DNA of 19,886 bases from Candidatus Bathyarchaeota archaeon (GCA_026015225.1 JAOZGV010000030.1:1-19886); one strand, 5' to 3'. Counted from the stretch's first letter, positions 1 through 6,041 are shown. Program-made: numbers and translations. The notes: a model not told the origin generated them from the letters alone.

Positions 1-44
1 TATATTACCAACGGTGACTTCTTTGGTCCCCATCCAAAATGTAG

Positions 45-290
45 TTAAATCCATTTTGGCCTTAATAGTCGAGTAATAATTGGAGAAAATAATTTCATGG
101 CCAAGCCACGTTTTGCATAGAATAGCAAGGCAAAAGGAATTAATAGCAGTATAATTAGAAGCCAATGTTGGGCTAGTAAGAGTGATAACTTATTGATTGG
201 AATAATTTCCCCACCAACGGGATTTGTTTCGATGCCACTTACTGTTGGACCCGCCTTAATATTGAATCCATCTACTTGTCTTTTTTTCAA
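45..290 (-). CDS. Small membrane protein carrying a VGG..P.NKL C-terminal anchor-like motif (81 aa)
   Basis: The reading frame is open back to a UUG at 320, but a UUG at 290 is a better start: it is preceded by GGAGG (300-304) at 9-nt spacing. The protein has a short polar N-terminus, then NPVGGEIIPINKLSLL, a hydrophobic helix of about 20 residues (LLIILLLIPFALLFYA), a KR stop-transfer, and a further amphipathic tail rich in hydrophobic and basic residues. NPVGG-x-x-IP-x-NKL is nearly identical to the juxtamembrane segment of the secreted protein at 5195-5995. No signal peptide or large extracellular domain precedes it, so this is either an anchor-only protein or the C-terminal relic of a degraded secreted protein. 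A TATA box and an upstream CGCG box suggest it may still be transcribed. Function unknown. Confidence 0.5.
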   Translation of the reverse strand: MKKRQVDGFNIKAGPTVSGIETNPVGGEIIPINKLSLLLAQHWLLIILLLIPFALLFYAKRGLAMKLFSPIITRLLRPKWI

Positions 291-323
291 AATTTTTATC
301 CTCCAACGGTAATTTCGCAATGG

Positions 324-335
324 TTTTAATATATT
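324..335 (-). promoter_or_regulatory. Putative TATA box for the 81-aa ORF
   Basis: On the minus strand the sequence reads AATATATTAAAA, about 35-45 bp before the UUG at 290. A transcript starting about 25 nt downstream would begin close to the GGAGG at 300-304. Confidence 0.4.
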
Positions 336-359
336 TTCAAACGGTAATAAAATTTACTA

Positions 360-372
360 AGCGCACGCTAAA
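360..372. promoter_or_regulatory. CGCG box, site 1 (AGCGCACGCTAAA)
   Basis: This GC-rich near-palindrome lies in an otherwise AT-rich spacer, about 25 bp upstream (minus-strand sense) of the putative TATA box at 324-335. It is one of five related sites. See the finding on the recurrent box. Confidence 0.45.
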
Positions 373-594
373 CAAACAAAATTGAGTAATATTTCGATGG
401 TTCTGTAATGATAGAATATTTTTTCAAATTCTTTATATGATTCTCTTATTCTAATTTTGAGGTTGATTGATGAAGTTCTAAAATTCAATAGTAGCCCGCA
501 GGGATTCTCGCTCAATTAGGTGCTTTCATACCTTTAGTTAGAAGACCGTCAGGTGCTCTAAGAAATTGACTCGGGTGCACTAAAAGAAAATCTC

Positions 595-981
595 TCAACT
601 TTCGATGAGTTCAATCAAAACTCCCACTGGATCTTCAATGAATGCAATAAGGGGACCAGACGGGCTCAGATTAAAGGGCTCATCCGTTATTGTCACCCCA
701 TCTTTTTTTAATCGACTGATGATATGGTCCATGTTATCTACATTGAATGCTAGATGATCCCAAACCCTATCCTCATACTCAGCCTGCTTGAACTCCTTTT
801 GGTTTTTATAATGTGTTATCTCAAGCCTGAAGCCGTCATCCTTATTTTTCAAGAAGGCGATCTCAGCATTATTAGCTTTTATCTCTTTTCTATTTACAAG
901 CACCATATTGAAATATTTCTGATAGAATTCGATGCTCTTGTCTATATCATTGGTCCTTATCGATACGTGGACGAATCTCAT
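595..981 (-). CDS. VOC-superfamily protein (glyoxalase/bleomycin-resistance fold)
   Basis: The 128-aa length is typical of a single VOC unit with two beta-alpha-beta-beta-beta modules. The metal-ligand pattern is complete: His5 (FVHVSI), Glu54 (FRLEIT), His76 (WDHLAF) and Glu124 (VLIELIES), the H-E-H-E set of glyoxalase I-type and epimerase-type metalloenzymes. The EDPVGVLIEL end is characteristic of the family. The substrate cannot be told from sequence; lactoylglutathione lyase-like or methylmalonyl-CoA epimerase-like activities are the obvious candidates. The start is ATG with GAGG/GTGAG just upstream. A TATA-like CTTTATAGAG (minus strand) lies near 1031-1041, preceded by a half CGCG box. 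It is monocistronic, flanked by spacers holding tRNA-derived fragments. Confidence 0.85.
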   Translation of the reverse strand: MRFVHVSIRTNDIDKSIEFYQKYFNMVLVNRKEIKANNAEIAFLKNKDDGFRLEITHYKNQKEFKQAEYEDRVWDHLAFNVDNMDHIISRLKKDGVTITDEPFNLSPSGPLIAFIEDPVGVLIELIES

Positions 982-1126
982 CTCACTTCCTCAATCAAAT
1001 TCTCATTATGACAATAAGTATGAGTGCCCAACTCTATAAAGGCTAGCGCATATTACAAATTTTTTCTTAAAATACATATTCTATAATAGAATTTCTGTCA
1101 AAGAAAAAGGGTTCAGATAAAATTTG

Positions 1127-1143
1127 TGGCGGACCCGCAGGGA
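1127..1143 (-). repeat. 17-bp copy of the 3' end of tRNA-Arg, including CCA (candidate att relic)
   Basis: Bases 1127-1143 (TGGCGGACCCGCAGGGA on +) match 10025-10041 exactly, covering the encoded CCA, discriminator, 3' acceptor strand and part of the T-stem, in the same orientation. The match ends at the T-loop. A 17-bp exact match is very unlikely by chance in 20 kb. It fits the partial att copy left by a tRNA-targeted integration, or a decayed second tRNA. Confidence 0.5.
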
Positions 1144-1197
1144 CCCATGCCCATTAGGGTTCGGAACCTTAAGAAAAATGCTATGAAATATTGGAAT

Positions 1198-1217
1198 TTT
1201 ATGAAAAATAAAAAAAT
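1198..1217 (-). terminator. T-rich terminator after the secreted-protein gene
   Basis: Directly after the stop codon the minus strand reads CATTTTTTTATTTTTCAT, the oligo-T type of archaeal intrinsic terminator. The equivalent site occurs after the paralogue near 5184-5194. Confidence 0.45.
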
Positions 1218-1219
1218 GT

Positions 1220-2017
1220 TTAGTCTTTACGCCATCTTCGTATAGCAAAGATCGTTGATATTGCTCCGATAAGTCCGACTAATGCAATGTAAGGTGTTAG
1301 AATGTTGAGTTTGTCTGTAGATGCATAGATACCGCCAACAACATTCTTAGGAGAATCGATTCCGATATCTCCGTAGTCCTCTGTACTTCCTTCGCTCGTA
1401 CTTGTTGTAGGCCAATAACTATATGTTCCCGTACCTTCGTCTCTATATCTGAGTGTAAATCCTACTATATCTCCAAACGAAAGTTGAAAGTCGTGTCCTG
1501 TATCGCCTGATTTTAAGGGATGACTCATCTCAAAAAAAGCCAAGCCGGATCCGTATGATGCCGCACCCGAACCATCGTTCGAACCTAAATCATTAGTATC
1601 GAGGGTATTTGAGCCATCAGCTTTATTAAATCGATCTTCGAAGGTGGAGTCCCCATATACTTCTAAAATATCATCCCCATATTCTGCAGTTCCATCATCA
1701 TCATTGTCGAAAAATATCTGTATAAAATCTTTGTTCCCATCATTCGCCCCATCGTCTATTTCGATGGCAATGAACAGATCTGTTTGGGTATTCATGACAT
1801 AAATTTTCCCATGTTTACTTGGGCCAGATGTAGTATCAAATTCTTGTATTGCAGCATTCGTCCATTCACCCACAAATGAATTTAAATCACCATCAATTAC
1901 AGGGGGTGTTGTCGTGTAGCTGTGCAAATAGATAGAATTGGATTGAACTGGAGCTATTGGCATAAGAAGTAAAACTGAAGTTAAGAAAATAGGAATAAAT
2001 ATACTCAATTTCTTCAT
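1220..2017 (-). CDS. Secreted, membrane-anchored protein with a carbohydrate-binding-like beta domain (paralogue A)
   Basis: This 265-aa protein has a signal peptide (about residues 1-26, ending APVQS), one extracellular domain, and a C-terminal anchor. The domain opens with PPVIDGDLNSFVGEWTNA, an ID-G-x(n)-EW pattern seen in DOMON/CBM9-like sugar- or haem-binding beta-sandwich domains; that family assignment is tentative. FDNDDDGTAEYGDD resembles a calcium-binding DxDxDG loop. The end is NVVGGIYASTDKLNIL, a helix (about 241-259), then RRWRKD facing inward. It is strongly similar to the gene at 5195-5995, including about 70 identical bases over the signal-peptide region (1915-1984 versus 5894-5963). 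The start is ATG with GAGGT 8 nt upstream (2026-2030), and it has its own TATA box. Probably a cell-surface lipid- or membrane-bound binding protein; ligand unknown. Confidence 0.8.
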   Translation of the reverse strand: MKKLSIFIPIFLTSVLLLMPIAPVQSNSIYLHSYTTTPPVIDGDLNSFVGEWTNAAIQEFDTTSGPSKHGKIYVMNTQTDLFIAIEIDDGANDGNKDFIQIFFDNDDDGTAEYGDDILEVYGDSTFEDRFNKADGSNTLDTNDLGSNDGSGAASYGSGLAFFEMSHPLKSGDTGHDFQLSFGDIVGFTLRYRDEGTGTYSYWPTTSTSEGSTEDYGDIGIDSPKNVVGGIYASTDKLNILTPYIALVGLIGAISTIFAIRRWRKD

Positions 2018-2062
2018 CGGATATTACCTCATTAATAATGATGCAGTCTTGTAAGCATCTAC

Positions 2063-2075
2063 CTTATATAAAAAG
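2063..2075 (-). promoter_or_regulatory. TATA box of paralogue A
   Basis: The minus strand reads CTTTTTATATAAG, a near-consensus archaeal TATA element about 50 bp before the ATG at 2017. This leaves a leader of about 20-25 nt that contains the GAGGT ribosome binding site. Confidence 0.6.
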
Positions 2076-2092
2076 ATACTCAATAAATCAAT

Positions 2093-2169
2093 CAATTTTC
2101 AAATTTACTATAAATTCTATACAAACTTAGAAAGAATAGAATATCGAGTGGAGAATGAAGCTCAGATAA
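2093..2169. repeat. Spacer repeat copy S1 (about 75 bp)
   Basis: This stretch aligns almost base for base with 5105-5181; for example both contain CAAATTTACTAT, AACTTAGAAAGAATAGA and GGAGAATGAAG. Here it lies upstream of paralogue A, whereas the other copy lies downstream of paralogue B. The two direct repeats therefore bracket 2170-5104. Confidence 0.75.
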
Positions 2170-2188
2170 TACCATTAGAACAAATCGA

Positions 2189-2200
2189 AGCGCGCGTTTA
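2189..2200. promoter_or_regulatory. CGCG box, site 2 (AGCGCGCGTTTA)
   Basis: A GC-rich alternating motif in the AT-rich spacer between the PurM-like gene and spacer repeat S1. It is the most divergent of the five boxes, and no TATA element sits at the 22-27 bp distance seen for sites 1, 4 and 5. Confidence 0.3.
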
Positions 2201-2213
2201 GAACATGTTGTCA

Positions 2214-3212
2214 TCAGGAGTAAATGATTTTAAAATAAGGATCCTTCGTTTTTTGAGGAAACCTAATCTTTCTGTTTTTTAGATTGATAAAACGATCTTT
2301 CTTTTTAGAGAACTCACCTATAATTCCATTTGTTAGTTCTTTTTTATCAAGCGCTTCAATTATCTCTTCTTTATTATCCGGCGATATCGAGGCTATTAGA
2401 CATCCTGTTGAAGATGCAGAGAGGATCTCTACGATGCCTAATTTAAAATACTCTTTAAGATTTTTCATCCCTTCCATCATTGGCAGATTTTCATAAAATA
2501 TTTCGAATCCAAGATTTGATAAGTCCGCCATCTCGTTTAATGCAGTTATTAAGCCACCCTCTGCTATATCGTGCATTGCATGGAGTCCTTCATATTTAGC
2601 TAACAATAGTGCCTCATCCACGCACGTTTGACAATGGACCATAGCACGTAAACTTTGAGCTTTCTTTGATCCGAATAAAATTCTAGACTTTTCATAATTA
2701 GCCAAGGTGAAATTGGTTAAAGTCTCGAGTCCAAGTGGTTTTACAATCAATATTAGGTCGCCCGGCTTAGAATTAGTAGGTTTTATAAGCCTTTCTTTTT
2801 TAACGAATCCAACCACAGTACATATTCCGATCACTTGAGATATAGAAGAATAATTTCCTGTATGTCCAGCAATAATATCAATTTTCAATTCTCTCGCTGC
2901 TTTACTGGCTTGATGCATTATCCGTTCGTAGACTTTATAATTGGTTCCTATGGGTCCTAGGAGATTTATTGTAGCCATTGTTGGCTTTGTCCCAAAAGCG
3001 GCTACATCTGAAGAGGGATAATGAATCATTAACCACCCGAACCATTCTCGAGGGACGTTTGTACAAGGATCGGATGAGATCACCATGTAACGACTATTGT
3101 CTACTTTATACACGCCAGCATCACAACCTGGCGTGGGTGGAACTACTACATCGTTTGAATACTTTAAATACTTAATAATCTCTGAAAGCTTCTTTGAATC
3201 GAATTTCCCCAT
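2214..3212 (-). CDS. AIR-synthase (PurM/HypE/ThiL superfamily)-related protein
   Basis: The 332-aa length fits the two-domain PurM superfamily, ATP-dependent enzymes that phosphorylate or activate small substrates (PurM, HypE, SelD, ThiL). Visible marks are an acidic N-terminal loop (SSDPCTNVP), the helix SSDVAAFGTKP equivalent to the S-D-hydrophobic-A-A-x-G-x-x-P motif, GHTGNYSS, the domain linker KPGDLILIVKPLG, and the C-terminal domain motif MHDIAEGGLITALNEMA. None of the full signatures of PurM, SelD or HypE is complete, so the substrate is unknown; COG2144-like or methanogenesis-marker-2-like relatives are possible. It lies 154 bp downstream of the TPP-riboswitch-controlled thiT on the same strand, so co-expression and a role in thiamine or coenzyme metabolism are conceivable but unproven. 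ATG start, without a clear Shine-Dalgarno sequence. Confidence 0.75.
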   Translation of the reverse strand: MGKFDSKKLSEIIKYLKYSNDVVVPPTPGCDAGVYKVDNSRYMVISSDPCTNVPREWFGWLMIHYPSSDVAAFGTKPTMATINLLGPIGTNYKVYERIMHQASKAARELKIDIIAGHTGNYSSISQVIGICTVVGFVKKERLIKPTNSKPGDLILIVKPLGLETLTNFTLANYEKSRILFGSKKAQSLRAMVHCQTCVDEALLLAKYEGLHAMHDIAEGGLITALNEMADLSNLGFEIFYENLPMMEGMKNLKEYFKLGIVEILSASSTGCLIASISPDNKEEIIEALDKKELTNGIIGEFSKKKDRFINLKNRKIRFPQKTKDPYFKIIYS

Positions 3213-3327
3213 TTTTATACAACCAGAAACTGGATCGTTTTCTAATTAGGTTCTTTCTTCAAATTTTAATAGATGCAATATCTTCTCACTAATCAGCCGT
3301 AATTACTTACACATTTCGACATAGCGC

Positions 3328-3342
3328 ATAGCGCGCGCTATA
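3328..3342. promoter_or_regulatory. CGCG box, site 3: perfect 14-bp palindrome ATAGCGCGCGCTAT
   Basis: Bases 3328-3341 are a perfect palindrome in the spacer between thiT and the PurM-like gene. The core AGCGCGCGCTATA (3330-3342) matches the other boxes. It could be a dimeric regulator's operator or a small cruciform. No TATA box is seen at the distance found for sites 1, 4 and 5. Confidence 0.45.
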
Positions 3343-3366
3343 CAATCCTGCAAATTCTAAAAAACT

Positions 3367-3876
3367 TCATCGATAGATATCTATAACTCTTCTTTTAACC
3401 AATATGTAGATCATCACGGCACTTACGATAAACTCTGGAAGTATATAGCTGCCATTATAGATAATTGAATACAGGGCATGATTTATTCCAGTTGGAACGT
3501 ATGACGAAAAGAAGATTATTCCTGAAATGAAGTGAGAGAAGAATCTTCCAGCCATACCTATTCCCACGCCGATCAAAGGTAACTTTTTGAAAAAACCAGC
3601 AAGACCTAATAGTCCAAATGCTACAGGATAGTCTAGAAGAACTTGAATCGGATGAAGTATGAAAGGCTCTATCATCAATACCACTAATCCGAAAACTGCT
3701 CCGGCCAGTAACCCAATCTTTGCCCCTCTCCTAATTGACAGCCAAAAGATCGGAATCATACTTCCAGCAGTTATTCTCCCTCCTTGAGGCAAAGAAAATA
3801 TCGTAATGAGATATAGGGCAGCCGATAGAGCTATACATACTATGCTCTCAGTAAATATTTTGGATTTAATTGTCAA
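3367..3876 (-). CDS. thiT: Thiamine transporter substrate-binding subunit (ThiT/YuaJ-like, ECF S component)
   Basis: A strongly hydrophobic protein with about six membrane helices. GGRITAGSMIPIFWLSIRRG followed by GLLAGAVFGLV and VLLDYPVAFGLLGLAG are the conserved stretches of ThiT thiamine-binding S components. The frame is open back to a UUG at 3924, but that lies inside the riboswitch edge. I prefer the UUG at 3876 (169 aa), which has GGAGG at 3885-3889 with 8-nt spacing and puts the first helix near the N-terminus, as in the family. A TPP riboswitch directly upstream strongly supports thiamine as the ligand. The energising ECF ATPases and T-component are not in this window; the nearby ABC remnant belongs to the peptide-transporter family and is broken. 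Confidence 0.85.
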   Translation of the reverse strand: MTIKSKIFTESIVCIALSAALYLITIFSLPQGGRITAGSMIPIFWLSIRRGAKIGLLAGAVFGLVVLMIEPFILHPIQVLLDYPVAFGLLGLAGFFKKLPLIGVGIGMAGRFFSHFISGIIFFSSYVPTGINHALYSIIYNGSYILPEFIVSAVMIYILVKRRVIDIYR

Positions 3877-3887
3877 ATAATCAACCT

Positions 3888-3901
3888 CCGCTATGTTGCG
3901 G
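3888..3901 (-). promoter_or_regulatory. Hairpin overlapping the thiT ribosome binding site
   Basis: In the mRNA, CCGC and GCGG can pair around the loop AACAUA. The 3' arm shares two G's with the GGAGG Shine-Dalgarno sequence. This could hide the ribosome binding site and form part of the riboswitch expression platform. Confidence 0.35.
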
Positions 3902-3924
3902 GGTAAACTGAGAACTAGCTTCAA

Positions 3925-4013
3925 ATCCCTACGCCAGTATTACCTGGATCAGGTACAAAGGGTCGATAGCTCATCACTATCCTCTCAGCTAGGATTGCCC
4001 AGCTCCCCAACGT
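3925..4013 (-). ncRNA. TPP riboswitch (THI element) upstream of thiT
   Basis: On the minus strand the conserved THI-box elements occur in order: GGGGAGCU (about 4001-4008), CUGAGA (3983-3988), GACCCUUUG, ACCUGAUC (3947-3954), GGUAAUACUGGCGUAGGGA ending at 3926. These include the pyrimidine-sensing CUGAGA and the pyrophosphate-sensing GCGUAGGGA cores. P1 looks weak and I could not define it fully. Downstream, UCUCAG (3908-3913) is complementary to CUGAGA and could compete with the ligand-bound fold. A TATA box at 4031-4040 predicts a start near 4010, exactly at the 5' edge of the aptamer. Thiamine pyrophosphate would be expected to lower thiT expression. Confidence 0.93.
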
Positions 4014-4030
4014 ACAATTACTTAGTTCAA

Positions 4031-4040
4031 ATATTTATAA
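4031..4040 (-). promoter_or_regulatory. TATA box of the TPP riboswitch/thiT transcript
   Basis: The minus strand reads TTATAAATAT. A start about 26 nt downstream falls at the riboswitch 5' end, which supports this assignment. Confidence 0.6.
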
Positions 4041-4061
4041 TTGACTGGTTTTTGGTAACTC

Positions 4062-4074
4062 AGTACGCGCTAAA
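4062..4074. promoter_or_regulatory. CGCG box, site 4 (AGTACGCGCTAAA)
   Basis: It lies 22 bp upstream of the thiT TATA box in minus-strand sense. It matches the AGYRCGCGCTAAA consensus shared with sites 1, 3 and 5. Confidence 0.5.
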
Positions 4075-4176
4075 GTTCTAAATTCGCTCGTAATATTGGT
4101 GCTAAAACGCGTCCGCTTTAAGGTATTGAGAGATCAATTTAGTGTAGCACATGCTACTGAATTAATTTCTTGACTA

Positions 4177-4803
4177 CTATTCAACCAGGTGGCAGGCAAC
4201 GTAATGCTCCTCTCCAATCATTCTAAACTCTGGGCGTTCCTCTCTACATCTAGATTGTGTAAGCCAACACCTTGTGTGAAAGCGACAACCTTGTGGAGGG
4301 TCCAATGGAGAGGGGACATCCCCCTTAAGGACAATCCGAGTTCGACTACGTGAGCTTTTTGGATTAGGTATCGGTGTAGCTGCAAAAATGGCTTTTGTAT
4401 AAGGATGTAACGGTGAGTCATAAAGATCAGATACAGTTGCCAGTTCAACGATCTCGCCTAAGTACATCACAGCAACTCTGTTGCTGATGCTTCTGACCAC
4501 AGATAGATCATGCGTGATGAATAGATACGTTAAATTCAACATGTTCTGGATGTCTTTTAAGAGATTTAATATTTGAGCTCGAACAGAGACATCCAACGCT
4601 GATACTGGTTCATCGGCAACGATAAACTTCGGATGGAGTGCTATCGCCCTTGCGATTCCAATTCTTTGCCGCTGACCACCACTAAATTCATGTGGATATC
4701 TATCTCTGAATATTTCAGGAGGGCTTAGACCGACTAGATTTAGTAATTCGATGACCTTATCCTCGATTTCGGGATTAGCAGAAAGAACAGTCATTAGTAA
4801 CAT
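4177..4803 (-). pseudogene. 5'-truncated oligopeptide ABC transporter ATPase (OppD/OppF/DppF family)
   Basis: The frame encodes only the C-terminal two thirds of a peptide-transporter ATPase. Present are the signature FSGGQRQRIGIARA (about 40-53), Walker B IVADEPVSALD (61-71), the switch His in FITHDL (98), LHPYTKAI, and the family's Cys-bearing C-terminal extension GCRFHTRC...C...VACHLVE. The Walker A/P-loop and Q-loop half is missing, so it cannot bind ATP normally. Recognisable homology stops at about DKVIELLNLVGL (near 4740-4755). Beyond that the DNA belongs to an SDR gene reading the other way. No other Opp subunit is present. It is a decayed gene; the ATG at 4803 is incidental. Confidence 0.85.
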
Positions 4804-5089
4804 TCCCTATGTCGCTTCCAAAGCTGGAATGATAGGATTGACCAGATCACTTGCTGTGAATTTAGGACCATACATAAATGTCAATACAATATGTCCAGGT
4901 CTTACAGACACTGATTTTGCGGCATCTTTGCCAGCAGAAAAAAGGAGGTTAGCGAGCGAGGAGGCGATTCTAAAGAGAATCGGAAAACCTGTGGAAATAG
5001 CAAATGCTGCTCTTTTTCTGGCATCGGATGAGTCAGATTTTATAACAGGAGAAATATTAACGGTGTCTGGTGGCAGAGCACTAAGGTAA
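4751..5089 (+). pseudogene. 5'-truncated short-chain dehydrogenase/reductase (SDR, FabG-like)
   Basis: The frame encodes the C-terminal half of a classical SDR. It has a possible catalytic Ser region (LSSISGLAE), the active-site PYVASKAGMIGLTRSLA with Tyr20 and Lys24, then NTICPGLTDTDF, LKRIGKPVEIANAALFLASD and the terminal FITGEILTVSGG. The N-terminal Rossmann half with the TGxxxGIG cofactor motif is absent, so it cannot be an active dehydrogenase. Its 5' end overlaps the truncated ABC ATPase on the other strand: two genes once pointing away from each other were joined by loss of both 5' ends. No promoter or ribosome binding site is evident. Confidence 0.85.
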
Positions 5090-5104
5090 TGTGTATGTGA
5101 AGAA

Positions 5105-5181
5105 GTATTTTTCAAATTTACTATATTTCTATACTAACTTAGAAAGAATAGAGTATTGAACGGAGAATGAAGTTCAAATAA
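5105..5181. repeat. Spacer repeat copy S2 (about 75 bp)
   Basis: Direct repeat of 2093-2169 with a few substitutions and one short indel. It starts about 16 bp after the SDR remnant's stop codon and ends just before the terminator of paralogue B. Confidence 0.75.
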
Positions 5182-5183
5182 TT

Positions 5184-5194
5184 AAAAAAAATGT
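5184..5194 (-). terminator. T-tract terminator after paralogue B
   Basis: Just after the stop codon the minus strand runs into eight T's (CATTTTTTTTAATTATT). The flanking sequence matches the 3' end of paralogue A. Confidence 0.45.
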
Positions 5195-5995
5195 TTAGTC
5201 TTTACGCCATCTTCGAATAGCAAAGATTGTGGACATAGTACCGATAAGTCCGACTAATGCAATGAAGGGTGTTAGTATATCTAATTTGTTTACTGGTATA
5301 AAAATCCCTCCGACAGGATTAGCAGGTGGATCGATTCCAATATCTCCATAATTCTCTGAACTAGAACCTGCACCACCTGAAAGACTAGGCCAATAACTTG
5401 ATGCCCCCGCGCCAGAGTCATTAAATCTGATTGTAAATCCTACAATATCCCCAAAAGAAAGTTGAAAGTCGTATTCTGTATCGGCTGATTTCAAAGGATG
5501 GCTTACCTCATAAGTCCAGATAAGTCCCGTGTAAAGTGCTACAGCCGAACCATCGCTCGAACCAGAATCATCAGTATCAAGGGTAGCCGAGGTTGCGTCT
5601 CTAATATTTCGATCTTCGAAAATGGAAACCCTCCCTATTACTAAAACATCATCACCCACTTCTATAGTTCCATCATTATCATTATCGAATGTTATCCACA
5701 TGAAATCATTTGTTCCATCACCTGTCCCATCATTGATCTCAACGGCAATGAATAGTTCTGTTTGAGTATTCATGACATAAATTTTCCCATGTTTACTTGG
5801 ACCAGATATCGTGTCAAACTCTTGCGTTGCAGCATTATCCCATTCACCTGCAAATGTATCTATGTCGCCATCGAGTATAGGGGGTGTTGCTGTGTAGCTG
5901 TGCAAATAGATAGAATTGGATTGAACTGGAGCTATTGGCATAAGAAGTAAAACTGAAGTTAATAAAATCGGAATAAATACGCCCAATTTCTTCAA
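5195..5995 (-). CDS. Secreted, membrane-anchored protein with a carbohydrate-binding-like beta domain (paralogue B)
   Basis: The architecture matches paralogue A: signal peptide ending IAPVQS, one extracellular domain opening PPILDGDIDTFAGEWDNAA, a calcium-loop-like FDNDNDGTIEVGDD, a Gly/Ser-rich linker, then NPVGGIFIPVNKLDIL, one membrane helix and RRWRKD. The frame is open to GUG 6010, but UUG 5995 gives an N-terminus (MKKLGVFIPIL) that aligns with the ATG start of paralogue A. It has GGTGG about 8 nt upstream, so I use it (266 aa). Divergence from paralogue A is concentrated in the middle of the domain (the 130-180 region), while signal and anchor are nearly identical. That points to a duplication followed by diversification of the exposed surface. 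Ligand unknown; family assignment DOMON/CBM9-like is tentative. Confidence 0.8.
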   Translation of the reverse strand: MKKLGVFIPILLTSVLLLMPIAPVQSNSIYLHSYTATPPILDGDIDTFAGEWDNAATQEFDTISGPSKHGKIYVMNTQTELFIAVEINDGTGDGTNDFMWITFDNDNDGTIEVGDDVLVIGRVSIFEDRNIRDATSATLDTDDSGSSDGSAVALYTGLIWTYEVSHPLKSADTEYDFQLSFGDIVGFTIRFNDSGAGASSYWPSLSGGAGSSSENYGDIGIDPPANPVGGIFIPVNKLDILTPFIALVGLIGTMSTIFAIRRWRKD

Positions 5996-6041
5996 AAGCG
6001 AAACCACCACTTAATAATAGTATATTATAGTTTTCATTCTG

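Larger units (their letters stand above)
291..594. other. Gene-poor spacer with a tRNA-like remnant
   Basis: Apart from the promoter elements of the 81-aa ORF, no gene is visible here. At 495-507 there are 13 bases (CCCGCAGGGATTC) identical to the T-arm/acceptor region of the tRNA-Arg gene at 10 kb, in the same orientation. Further upstream on the minus strand are AGAGCACC and CTTCTAA, which resemble the D-stem and the anticodon loop of a tRNA-Arg. The T-stem does not pair, so this is at best a decayed tRNA. Confidence 0.3.

Noticed and set aside
491..575. A functional tRNA gene
   Set aside because: T-stem and acceptor do not pair adequately; only fragments of similarity remain.
4144..4157. 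Inverted repeat GTAGCA-CA-TGCTAC after the ABC remnant
   Set aside because: Short, no following T-tract and next to a pseudogene; could be chance, so not called as a terminator.
4807..5115. Minus-strand open frame opposite the SDR remnant
   Set aside because: The plus frame has the clear SDR YxxxK and terminal motifs; the minus frame shows nothing recognisable.
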